From: Chrysochromulina tobinii
Lineage: Eukaryota; Haptophyta; Prymnesiales; Chrysochromulinaceae
Length of the DNA: 36,285 nt
Reading direction: 5' to 3'
Assembly: GCA_001275005.1 (NCBI GenBank)
Contig: JWZX01001576.1
Span: forward strand, 1-36,285
Position numbers and translations under genes: made by a program. Positions 12,201-20,684 of the stretch are shown here, one piece after another (position 1 is the stretch's first letter; each line of letters opens with the position of its first letter). The notes below the pieces were generated by a model that did no database searches, was not told the DNA's origin, and saw only the letters and a program-made list of their open reading frames with translations.

Positions 12201-12715
12201 AGATGCAGCTCGTCGAGAGGCTCGCCGAGGTGCGAACGGCCAACCGGTCCCTTGCGGCGGATCTTCAGAGCCGTCTCGCAGTCTCGCGCTCCGAGTCAGC
12301 CGCGCTGCTGCTCGCGACGCCGCCGCCGCCGCGCCCTGCCATGGCGGTGGCGCCGCCGCCGCCGCCGCCGGTGCCGTCGGCGGCACGCGATGATGACGCG
12401 GCCGACGACGAGGAAGCGGTGGGCGGCGGGGGCGGCCGCGCCGTCCGAAATGGTGTTGGCGGTGGCGGCGGCGGGGTCCGCCGCCACAGCGAAGGCGCCG
12501 TGAGCGCGATCGCCTCGCCGCCCGCGGGTCCGTCGCGCCAGATCTCGATGCCGGCGCTCATGATCGGCTCCCCCGCTGGGTCCTTTTCGAACCACACCCC
12601 TCGTAAAGGAGGAGCCTTGGGCAGTGCGCGCGGACGCCTCAGCGAAATGCTCGGTTTGAAGGCGAAGGCCAAGGGGTCGGAAACGCCACGGGGGGAGGTT
12701 ATGCAGCAAATGTAG
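9266..12715 (+). CDS. Short VPS13/chorein-type bridge lipid-transfer protein
   Basis: A 1,149-residue protein in one exon. The first 110 residues are a Chorein_N domain: MFAFDGFIRRELDKLIG, a KVSVKGGNVVIEDC strand pair, LPPLRLGTMHVRKLAI and IPWGNFSKGFIDVELDGL match the canonical VPS13 opening (G-V-L-N-x-L and I-P-W-x-x-L elements). A second VPS13 hallmark, VRLTNVHIRYED, lies near residue 190. In this family the domain forms a hydrophobic groove that moves phospholipids between membranes at contact sites. A Ser/Lys-rich linker (132-155) and a Pro-rich insert (about 745-775) are present. The C-terminus (about 1010-1149) is a Pro/Gly-rich disordered tail. There is no VAB, ATG2-C or PH-like region, so at about a third of normal VPS13 length this is a minimal or truncated relative. 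Start ATG 9266 gives the exact family N-terminus. Confidence 0.85.
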   Translation: MFAFDGFIRRELDKLIGTAGDAKVSVKGGNVVIEDCHFDEAAFEDIIFPPTDPMLPPLRLGTMHVRKLAITIPWGNFSKGFIDVELDGLSINCYRRPLEEATSEMLRARREACVAGLMEQLISTLTAMTKDSKSKKKPKTKQDAKASKPATDEPDTGGGGPFGRFVRGIVRQVLQSFRPIVRLTNVHIRYEDLLSDTSSPMALGLTIQRLFIQHPDSPYSEMIEDPEMQPVKDVTSLELNLDGVGLYMHTASMGVQSVIGGGPAAQAAAEAAGSASNAKKLSAGEARRLAASGGGADDRTVGAMGALFGELMRGGDDGPHGPQQWLLRPIRVSGKVHVNVGVFIKAPTRWDWNHLAVANLTVSPIRLAVSEAQATSLVAAGAALAVMPARYLFVMLRPAVWNPRAVLRAAMNAVRMALITVSPSTRLRNAIRDRSKYQKVLVHALLELRKRDGSATPQLEDIKHVTSTDKLPLASVPMTLVDSARPQDALLEMDALSTPMQIAMWRIVAWSQAKEAAEQEKLQGKKGGRAASLLSGLSSAKKSVVNSDELMAASDAVTQIGDPGEEQGEDPLAGAPRHFNLVCANLRVLEISLKLVIDDSANHGSLTLEAGAKTGASSALAAKTVTTTTTTVNLDGSVTTTTSVTTFEPPVRDAPISTALGVRIGPIVARAWVAPKEGIRAHAAIGELVIEHSTARGGHRMQPLVCFPGETDIPDTSPLLGPPMPETEEPRPALFGFFGGGRKKTPPPPSPASEGGGPAGAPVASPPAVHAVVTLPPEQPPGEMPLDGSLKASIVIDRGDLRLAPHQLHELFLAYFTPLDRALDLMPGPALARDKLAELRLFTEGMLTKPWWAILSALPATAEGLSGAMPALMPLDITATIRHGLSLHILAEPPVDAEPLAPLVPLAMVRVPPLRIQLAPASSTEVKSEYKEVRIGLTLDGDVVLGAPKAPKPFRPFSGPEARPSVETSRMMPMLISEQMQLVERLAEVRTANRSLAADLQSRLAVSRSESAALLLATPPPPRPAMAVAPPPPPPVPSAARDDDAADDEEAVGGGGGRAVRNGVGGGGGGVRRHSEGAVSAIASPPAGPSRQISMPALMIGSPAGSFSNHTPRKGGALGSARGRLSEMLGLKAKAKGSETPRGEVMQQM

Positions 12716-12986
12716 CGCTGCGAGGAGCAATGAGCTCATACAATGACAAGGAGCGAAGGAGCCGGTCGTGTGTGCCATACAATACCGCGCCCTCATGGCT
12801 CATGTGTCATGAGGGCTCTCATCGGCGTGTCCCGCGATCAAGGCCACATACCTCAGATGTCAGCTGCAAAGCAGTCTCATACATGTACCAGTGGTAGTCG
12901 TCGGTTCCGAGCCATACAATGTCCTGCACAAACGCCCTAGTTACGTGTAAATCATTGACGAAACCTTGTGAAGTTTCGTTAACACG
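12716..12986. other. Intergenic region
   Basis: 271 bases, slightly AT-richer than the flanks. It contains two TCATACA/CATACAAT-like motifs and an in-frame stop (TGA at 12969) shortly before the lipase start. No gene seen. Confidence 0.5.
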
Positions 12987-15900
12987 ATGTTCTTCCCTTT
13001 ATCGCCGGCCGCAGACGTGGTGGCTCTCGATGCAGGAAGGAGGTTGCTTGCGCACCAGAATTGCACCTGCCGTGAGCTCTCGTGGCAGCTGGCTCGCACT
13101 TGCGCCGGCGTGCTCGTCGGCACCCTCGAGCGCCAGCATGCCGCAGTCGTCGAGACTGTGGTGCTGGCAGCAGAGGCTAGCCGCGCAGCAGAATGGTGGC
13201 AGCTAGCAGCAGGCAGCCTCATCAGCGCGTCGCTGCTCTACCACCACGGTCGCTGGATGGTGTGGATCTTACTCTCGATAGGTATTCTTTCGGTGCAAGC
13301 GCTCTACGTAGGTTGGCAAACGTGCATGATCTTCTTCAACGTCGTCTTATGTGCGCTTCCGCCGCTGAGCTGCTGCTTCCGCCTCCGAAGCTCGGCTTGT
13401 TTGCTCCTGCCTGCTCCTCCTTGATCGAAGCTCACTGCCACGCGCCCTGCCCCGTGTCAGACACTTGGGTGCGCAACGTCGGCGTTGTGTTCTGGTTGTG
13501 CGAGTCATCATACCGCTGGGTGATGGGAGGAAGCATCCGCAGGCGGTGGCGGCTGCGCCGCCGGCTGATGCGTGCAGTCACGTGGCGCGAGTACTCGGCG
13601 GCGGGTTTGGAGCTCGATGAGCTCGATGGGCGCGATCCATGGCGCGACTCACCCGCAGGCTACGGAGCGTCGGGTGTGACGACCGCCGCTCGCCAGCTTC
13701 GAGAGGCTCGAGAGGCTGGGAAGCGCGAGCAGCTGATGCAGCTGATGAGCACCATGATGGTTCGTAACCACCTTCAAATCGACCGACCGGCGCTGCACAC
13801 CGAGTGCCGTGTGGGCACCAAGCGGTCCATCGAGCAGCTCGTCACAGAGCAGGTGGCCGCGCTTCGGTGGCTCGCACAGGCTGCCAGGCTCGACGCCAAG
13901 GCCGACGCCTCCTCAGTGCCAGCGGCCATCGACTTCTTCGAGCGCAGCATCGTATGCCTGGGGCACACGGCCCTTTGCCTCTCCGGCGGTGGCAGCCTCG
14001 CCATGTATCGTAAGCACTGCCGCAGTCGCAGCGCGCGCACCGCCGCCGATCCTCACGCGAGGCGAGATTGCGATCTTGAGTTCCTGAGATCCGCCGCCGC
14101 CGATCCTCACGTGTGGCGCACCCCAATTTCTCAAGATCTCAGCTCATAACTCGCTTGCATCTCGTGCCTGCCGGCCGCAGACATGGGCGTCATCAAGACC
14201 CTCATCGAGAACGAGTGCATGCCGAGCATCGTGACGGGCACCAGCGGAGGCGCCATCATCGCGGGTATGCTCGCCATCTCCTCGGACGAGGAGATGCTCG
14301 AAAAGGTCATCCAGCCGGACATTGCGGTGCGCTACCCAGAGCGCTGGTTCCCGCCCATGGAGCAGCAGCTGTTCAACTACGTGCGCAACGGCTGCCTCGT
14401 CGAGCACGACGAGTTCGCCAATTGCTGCCGTCGCTATTACGGCGACGTGACCTTCGAAGAGGCGTTTGCTCGCACGGGGCGCATTGCAAACATCAACATC
14501 TCGGTGGGCGCGCGCCAGGGCGGCGTGGGCAAAAAGGCGTTGCTGCTCAACCACCTGACGGCGCCGCATGTGCTCATACGGTCGGCCGTGCATGCGTCGT
14601 GCGCGCTGCCCACGGTGATGCACCCGACCAAGCTGCTCATGAAGGGTGCCAACGGCCAGATAGAGCAGTTCGAGAAGGAGTCCCTCGAGTTCATCGACGG
14701 ATCCTTCACAGCAGACATCCCACGCCGTAGGCTGAGCGAACTGTTCCACGTGACGCAGGACATTGTGTCACAGGTGAACCCGCACGTGGTTGCGATGCTG
14801 CACTCGCGCCAACCGGGCGCATCGGCTGCCTACTCGCCGCTCCATCGCGTGCAGCAGCACTTCCTCGGAGACGTGCTCCATCGGCTCAAATACCTCGCAC
14901 GGCTGCGGCTGCTGCCTGCCATGTACGGCCAGGACATCACCGCAGCGATGGAGCAGCGATACACGGGCGACGTGACCATCGTACCGCGGGTGGGTGGGCC
15001 CTACGCGATCATCAAAATGGTCCAGAATCCTTCGCGCGCCATGATGACGCGCTACATCGCCGAGGGGCAGCGCGCAACCTTCCTGAGGCTCTCGCACATT
15101 AGGCATCTCCTGTCACTCGAGCAGGCCCTCGAGGCTGGGCTCGCCACCCTTCATGCTGAGCGACGCAAGCTCGAGGCTCTGGGCATCCTGCCGCCCTCCG
15201 ACCCCCGGACCCCATCGGCGGGGCAGCTGCGCTCGGGCACGGCGCCGGCACCGCTGCTGCGCCGCTCGCTCTCGCTGCCCCTCGGGCGCGAGACGCGGGA
15301 GGCGAGGCAGAGAGCCGAGGCCGAGGCTGTGGCCATGGTATCCGCATCGGTCGGGTCCGGGGGTGTGCCTCGACTGGCCACGTGGAGCGGTCCGTCCCCT
15401 CCCCCTCACCCTACCCTGTCGGATGCCCCAGCCGCCGCGGCGCCGTCCCGAGCACTCGGCCGCGCCCACCGACGCGCTGTGTCGCACGCGAGCCGCCTTG
15501 ATGACTGGCCATCCGCGGGCGGCGCTCAGGGCATCGGCGCTCAGGGCATCGGCGCTCAGGGCATCGGCGCTCAGGGCGTCGCGGGCACAGCCGAGGCGGA
15601 ACCAACGGACCCTCGGCACGGAAGGTGGCTCTCGACCTTGGTCGACTCTCCCTCTGCCGAGGCTGCCGACGGCTCCTCTGAGCCTTCACCTACCCTCCGA
15701 CTGCCAGCCGCGGTGGCGCCGACCCCCCCCAACCCGCGCCAGACCCGCGCCTCCCCGCACGCGGCCAATTGTGAACGCGAGAGCGGCTCGCCGACACGAG
15801 AGCGAGCCCCGAACAGCGCCGGCGGAGCGGCCGACGACGATGCTCGCTCGAAGCGCCTCCTCTCCGAGTCCATCAAACACAACAAGGCGCTGCAGCAGCT

Positions 15901-16078
15901 GACGCGTGACAAGGCCGCGATGCAAAAGGTTCTCGACGAGCAAGCCGATCTTTTGCGCTCGACCGAAGCCGCCCGCGAACGTGCAGAGCGCCGCTCGGCC
16001 GTGCTCGAGGCGACCCTGCGCACGATTCAAAGCGCGGCCTCGTCGTCCTTGTGTTCAACCGAGGTGCCGGCGCGCTGA
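12987..16078 (+). CDS. SDP1/TGL-type patatin triacylglycerol lipase, three exons
   Basis: Exons are 12987-13281, 13461-14009 and 14181-16078; joined they give 913 residues. Intron 2 (14010-14180) is certain: it splits a His codon, so that LSGGGSLAMY joins HMGVIKTLIEN, and its ends are GTAAGC and CCGCAG. Intron 1 (13282-13460) ends in GTCAG; its donor could instead be at 13312, which keeps the frame and adds ten residues. Exons 1-2 encode a hydrophobic segment and a DUF3336-like region (RRLMRAVTWREYSAAG). The patatin domain has the oxyanion GGGS (274-277), nucleophile Ser303 in GTSGG and catalytic Asp454 in IDGSF, the Ser-Asp dyad of plant SDP1 and yeast Tgl3/4/5, which hydrolyse triacylglycerol on lipid droplets. 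The C-terminal third is a disordered Ser/Pro-rich tail with an IGAQG repeat and a final coiled coil (about 845-905). Confidence 0.9.
14010..14180 (+). other. Lipase intron 2 with an internal direct repeat
   Basis: GT-AG intron of 171 nt. It is a multiple of three, so the frame is the same on both sides, but a TAA within it (14147-14149) shows it must be removed. It carries two copies of GCCGCCGATCCTCACG about 55 nt apart. It does not contain a copy of the downstream exon. Confidence 0.85.
15526..15588 (+). repeat. 15-nt in-frame repeat (GIGAQ) x4
   Basis: Four head-to-tail copies of a 15-nt unit (GGCATCGGCGCTCAG) in the disordered lipase tail, encoding IGAQG repeats. Confidence 0.85.
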
Positions 16079-16390
16079 ACGCTAGGATTCCTAGGCCGAC
16101 ACGGAGCCTGTGGCCGTCCTAGGCTGACCGCACAGGCTTGAAGATTCGAGATGTGGCTGTCGTGAGCCGTACTATACGTACGGCGTCGATAAACGTAGGC
16201 GGGCGACAGTCACCGCTATAACTCAAGAGGTGGACCGCACAAGAGTCGCTGCCGGAGCGACCGGCTGGCTTGGCACTATTCGACGCTGGCACAGGCCACA
16301 GCCGTGTACGGTTTATACGGTACGTGCGTACGTCGCACCGCGAACACTTTCTGAACACGTAGCCGTACACCATTAAATTTAAAAAAATTT
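16079..16390. promoter_or_regulatory. Upstream region of the MBD-AP2 gene with repeated CCGTAC/GTACGG
   Basis: 312 bases with no coding signal. The palindromic half-site CCGTAC or its complement GTACGG occurs at 16167-16172, 16178-16183, 16306-16311 and 16363-16368; the first two form an inverted repeat with a 5-nt spacer. An AT-rich block (TTAAATTTAAAAAAATTTA, 16374-16392) sits directly before the first ATG and could be a TATA-like element. A regulatory role is inferred. Confidence 0.35.
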
Positions 16391-17059
16391 ATGTACAAGC
16401 AGTCAAACACAAAAGATCCTCCCGTTAGGCCGTTTCGTCGTTTCCAAATTTGTGAACTTGATTGGAATTACGTCGCGTCGGCCTGCAACCTTTTTTCAGG
16501 TTCTGTGCTTCGGGGCTCGAACTGGAACTGTGCGGGAGTGATGCCGAAGCAGCGGCAGAACGGCCTACGAGAGTGGGAGAAAGAGATGATGCTGTGCGAC
16601 AACGAGGTTGACGATCGGCTGTGGGATGGCGCTCATGACGATGGCTGGCGCATTGTTCCGAGGGCTGACGCTGAGGGATGTGCCCGTGGGACCATCCGGT
16701 ACACCTACGTGGCACCTTCGGGTGAGCGACTGAGGTCCAAGACGGCGGCATTCGCCGAACACGAGGGTACCAGACTGTTGCACCCTGCGACAAACGACGT
16801 GCAGATTTCTCCTTCCGCGGCCGCAGCAGTCCAAGAGGCCGACGAGGCCGGTCTAGTGCTCTTACCTTCAGATCGCTCAGCGACGGGCTATAAGAATGTG
16901 GTTCACATCCGCGGCATGCGCAAGCCCTTCAAAGCCGAGATGATGGTCAGCAAGAAGGTCATGAATCTGGGCTTCTTCTCGACGGCGGAAGAGGCAGCAC
17001 TCTGTTGCGCCCGACAACGCGCAGCGGTGCCAGCAGCGGCCCGATGCCTGCGCCTCTGA
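16391..17059 (+). CDS. Methyl-CpG-binding-domain plus AP2-like DNA-binding protein
   Basis: A 222-residue frame. Residues 82-125 resemble an MBD/TAM fold: DDGWRIVPR, a basic-Gly loop (ARGTIRYTYVAPSG) and ERLRSKTAAF follow the MBD pattern GW-x-R … Y-x-x-P-S-G-x-x-x-R-S-K. Residues 163-213 resemble an AP2/ERF domain: SATGYKNVVHIRG, KPFKAEMMV and LGFFSTAEEAALCCAR match G-Y-x-G-V … W-x-A-x-I … L-G-x-F-x-T-A-E-E-A-A. MBD proteins read methylated CpG and AP2 domains bind DNA through a beta sheet, so this is likely a chromatin-reading transcription factor. The first 50 residues look unlike coding sequence, and ATG 16541 (MPKQRQNGLREWEK, residue 51) is the more natural start. The AP2 domain ends very near the stop, so a further exon is possible. 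Confidence 0.7.
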   Translation: MYKQSNTKDPPVRPFRRFQICELDWNYVASACNLFSGSVLRGSNWNCAGVMPKQRQNGLREWEKEMMLCDNEVDDRLWDGAHDDGWRIVPRADAEGCARGTIRYTYVAPSGERLRSKTAAFAEHEGTRLLHPATNDVQISPSAAAAVQEADEAGLVLLPSDRSATGYKNVVHIRGMRKPFKAEMMVSKKVMNLGFFSTAEEAALCCARQRAAVPAAARCLRL

Positions 17060-17816
17060 CTCTTTTGCGACAGTGCGTTCCGACTGTGTGGACTTACATG
17101 TGGACGCGGATCCGGTAGCGACCAGGGGCGGCGCACACCCGGCGGTAGCGGCGGCGTCAGATCCGCAGCCTTCAGATCCGCCGCCGCTGCCGCCGGTTGC
17201 GCGGGCGATGCGGCCCTAGTGCAGAGAGGGTGTGGCCGAGGAAGGCATTCGGCTCTCGGTCACACGACATCGAAATGGAATCGAAATGGACTCGTTGCAC
17301 GTCGGCATCGACGATAGTTCACCCTGAGCTCGCACGAGTCAAGCCGCGAGCACTCGGTGGAGCCGATTGAGCGTGAGGATGTGTGCACTGGGCCACTGGC
17401 TATACTGCGGCAGCTGAAACGGCGTAACGCGGTACGCGGCTACACTGTAGTACGCGTCCCTGGCGCGCCTCCCGCTGGAGCACTATCGCTGCACCGCCAG
17501 CTCGCAGGAAGCTCGCAGGCGCAGCTGCGGCGTCGTGGAGCACAGTGATTGTGATCCGCGTGTGCTTCTCGCACGCTCGGAGGACGGGGTCACTCTCTCG
17601 ACGTAGCGGTGTGTGCATCATAAATTCATATGCCGATATGCGATATGATGGTGTGTGAGTGTGTGTCCGGTCGCTTTTGCGGAAATGGGTTGCGTTGTGT
17701 CTTGTGATATGATACCACAGTGCGGCGTACAAACGAAACAATTCAGCTCTCATGTGCTTCAATGAACTACGCCTGCTAAGAACCTGCACAGCTGAGCTCG
17801 CCTGCACTAGCTCGGC
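17060..17816. other. Intergenic region
   Basis: 757 bases between convergent loci. It contains direct repeats of GCCTTCAGATCC/TCAGATCCGC around 17155-17185, a doubled TCGAAATGGA (17270-17290) and a TGTGTGAGTGTGTGT tract near 17653. No conserved coding frame was seen. Confidence 0.5.
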
Positions 17817-18398
17817 TCAGAGCTCGCAACCGTGAGATCGACGCACGCTGGTGGGCCCACAGGGGCCGCCTTGGGGAGGTTGGCTTCGCGCTTCGGTCGT
17901 GGCGCCGGGCATGGCGCTTGGGCTGCACCGTCCCGGTGACTCGGCTGACGGCGGGAAGGGCGACGGCCTGAGAAGCGCGTCGAGCATGGCTGGCATCGTT
18001 GCGATGGTGAGGTCGCCGTCCGCGGATAAGTCGCCCTGGTGTTCGCAGGGCAACGCGCTGTGGCCGCTGGCTATGGAGCGCGTGCGCTGCAGCCGGCGCC
18101 GCGTTGGGCACGTACGGGGCAGCGGGCGTGGCGCCGTCGAGAAGGTGCCGGCATCGGTATGGTGGAGTTGAACCAGTCGCTCGTGCCAACGCCTTCCGTG
18201 GAGCTGCAAAAAGTCCTCCGCACCGAGAGGTCTGCAAGCTGCTGCATCTCGAGCTCGAGATTGGACTACGAGATGGACGGCATTCCGTCTTTTGAGACGT
18301 TCTCCTTCATGGGGATGCCGCTCATGCGCAGTCCTTGAAGAGTGCCACACCGCTGGCCGAAGAAGCCGCCGCCTACGCCACCGCCGCCGCCTCCGCTT

Positions 18399-18435
<37 letters not shown>

Positions 18436-20214
18436 TACCGCCGAGGTAGCCACTGCCGAGCAACTCGTGGCCGCCGCCGCCCGTTGCCGCCGCTCAGGCC
18501 GCGGCCGAGAAGGCCGCCGCGGAAACCTGCCCCGCCGAAGCCGACCGACAGCTGCGCCGACAGCTGCGCCGACAGCTGCGCCGACAGCCCACGCGCGCTC
18601 AGGGCGGCGCTCAGGGCGGCGAGGTTGGAGGCGCCGAGGCCGGCGCCGAGGCCTGCACCGCCCATCCCCATGCAGTTCAGTCTGGCATGCGCGAGACTCT
18701 CTAGTTGCGAGAGGTGCTCCAGGGATGAGAGCCCATCCCAACCGCCCAGCCCGGCGCCGCCGAGCAGCCGCGACAACGCCGACGTGCCTGCGCGCGCCGC
18801 CACGCGAGGTTGGAAGGCGCGCGGAGGCAGTGCAACCGTTGCCACCTCCGCCGCCACCTCCGCCGCCGCCTGCTCCGCTTCCTCCGCCGCCGGCACCTTG
18901 CTGTGGTACTCCCCCCCTTGATGTGGTACTCCCGTTGGTGTGCTCGCGGGCGATGACGCGTGCAGCATTTCCATCAGCTGCTCCCCCGCACGGCACCTTG
19001 TTTGGGCGGCGGCGGAGCCTTGCTCTTGGTGTCGACTTTGATCGGCCGTCTTGCACTCTGTGTCGACGCGCTTCTGCATAAGCAAAGCCTGTACTTTTGG
19101 AGGTGCGACTTGATGCTCAGGCGAGTGGGGGCGTTCTCGCCGTGCAGGTCCATGATCGTCCATGATCTGGGCGATCGCCACGAGCCCAAGCTCGGCCACG
19201 GCGGCCTCGAAGCGAAGGTGGAGGTCGGGTGACCAGACAAAGTAGACGAATCGCTGCTTTTGCTGCGGGCCGGGCGGGGCATCTCATAGGCCACCCAGGC
19301 CGCCACCCAGGCCGCCGCCCGGGCCGCCGCCGAGGCCGCCGCCGAGGCCGCTGCCGAACTTTCCAGCCATGGCCCCACCGCCGCCGCCGCCGCCACCGAA
19401 GCCGGGGCCGCCACCCGGGCCTCCGACGAGGCCGCCGAAGCCACCGAGACCGGCGTTCGTAGGCACGCTGCGCGAACGCATGAGCGCGATGTCGCCGCCC
19501 AGGTCGCCGCCCGGGCCGCCGTCCAGGCCGCCGCCCAGGCCGCCAAAGCCACCGAGACCGCCACCCTTGCCGCCACCGTTGTCGCCGTCGCCGCCGCCAC
19601 TGCTGCCACCGTCGCCACCGTTGCCGCCGTGGCCCACGCCTCCATTGCCGTCCGCACCGCCGGACCCGGCCAGCAGCTGCTGAGCATATTGTGAAGTGAT
19701 CTGACTGACGAAGAGTCGCTTGTCTGAAGATGGACGAGGCGGCCCGCCGCCGCCGAGGCTCTGCAACCCAGAGCGCTCGCCAGAGCGCCGGTGCTCAAGC
19801 CGCCAGACAGGCTGCCGCCCAGCCCTCCCGAAAGACCCCCGCACTCAACGCACTCGGACGCATTGAGGCTGCTTGAGAGATTCGCCGCGAGGCTGCCGCT
19901 GCCGCGGGGGGCGCCACCAAGAGCACCGCCCGAGCCGGCCGCCGAGCCCGCTGCCAGCCGGAAGGTTGGTGGCGAGGCTCCCCGAAAGTCCTCCCGACAA
20001 CTCTCCCGTGAGGAGACCGCTCGGGTAGGCGCCGCGTTCCTATCCCGCCGCCGAGTCCGCCGCCGAGCCCACCGCTCAGGCCGCCGCTCAGGCGACCGCT
20101 CAGGCCGCCGCTTAGCGCGCCACTGAGGCTGCCGCTCAGGCTGCCGAGGAGTGCACTAGAGCCAACGAAGCCATCCGCGCGTTCCTGCGCATCGAGGGGA
20201 GGGAGCGCACACAC
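17817..20214 (-). pseudogene. GARP (SHLQKYR-class MYB) transcription factor locus, multiply frameshifted
   Basis: Read on the minus strand, 19250-19090 encodes a GARP DNA-binding domain of the Golden2-like/ARR-B type: FVWSPDLHLRFEAAVAELGL, AIAQIM, then DLHGENAPTRLSIK and SHLQKYR. The two halves are in different frames because GTCCATGATC occurs twice in tandem (19148-19157 and 19158-19167); removing one copy restores the helix. Upstream, Gly/Ser/Leu-rich coding sequence changes frame near 20040, 19930 and 19780, and a TGA (19284-19286) interrupts the frame just before the domain. Downstream, the frame changes again near 18985, where a GT donor could make it an intron, then near 18490, 18265 and twice more before 17817. 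No ATG opens the first segment: a TGA at 20215-20217 precedes it. Neighbouring genes are intact, so a decaying pseudogene is the best reading; local assembly errors in GC-rich repeats are the alternative. Confidence 0.55.
19148..19167 (-). repeat. 10-bp tandem duplication inside the GARP helix
   Basis: GTCCATGATC is repeated exactly twice on the plus strand. The extra 10 bases shift the frame by one between the second and third helices of the GARP domain. Confidence 0.9.
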
Positions 20215-20684
20215 TCAGTCGCGAATGCGTAATGTGGAGCCGTGACAAGAATGAGGGTGCACGCGCTTCACCAGCCCCCGACGATGATACAATGCGCCTG
20301 TACCAGCTGCGCGCGCCGAGGGCCGCGAGCACGACGAGCAGCGAGGTGGCAAGGGCGAGGCATCCGAGCAGTCGATTGGCAACCCACGCACGGGGATTCA
20401 GAAGGGCAAAACGGTCGGGCCGGGCGCCGGTGCTCTGTGAGAGCTCGACAGGCGACGTGGCGCTCTCGGCCGCGCACTAGCCGCGCGCACCTCTCGCTCG
20501 ATTGGGTAGCCGCCGCGCCCAGGAGAGGAGGGCACGAGAGGGGGCAAGGAGGCGGTCCTCGCCGAGCCAAGCGGTCGGAGTGCGTGTTCAGGAATCCGTT
20601 TAAGAATTTTTACGTTTCAAAAGAATCTAACGGAATGATTTTCAGCTTGGTCTTTTCAGTTCCTGCTTTCGCAGTAAAGTACCC
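20215..20684. other. Intergenic region between divergent loci
   Basis: 470 bases. The first 380 are GC-rich without a convincing frame. The last 90 (about 20595-20684) are AT-rich with CTTTTCAG and CTTTCGCAG pyrimidine-AG motifs directly before the Hint-protein ATG, which may be promoter or a 5'-UTR intron end. Confidence 0.4.

Noticed and set aside
11071-12243. Antisense frame of 390 residues opposite the VPS13-like gene
   Set aside because: The sense strand has clear family motifs; the antisense product is low-complexity.
17357-17548. Small plus-strand frame of 63 residues
   Set aside because: No conserved features, and it lies in a region without coding bias.
18335-19081. Plus-strand Ala/Arg-rich frames opposite the GARP locus
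   Set aside because: They are translations of the GCC/GCG repeats; the minus strand holds the recognisable GARP domain.
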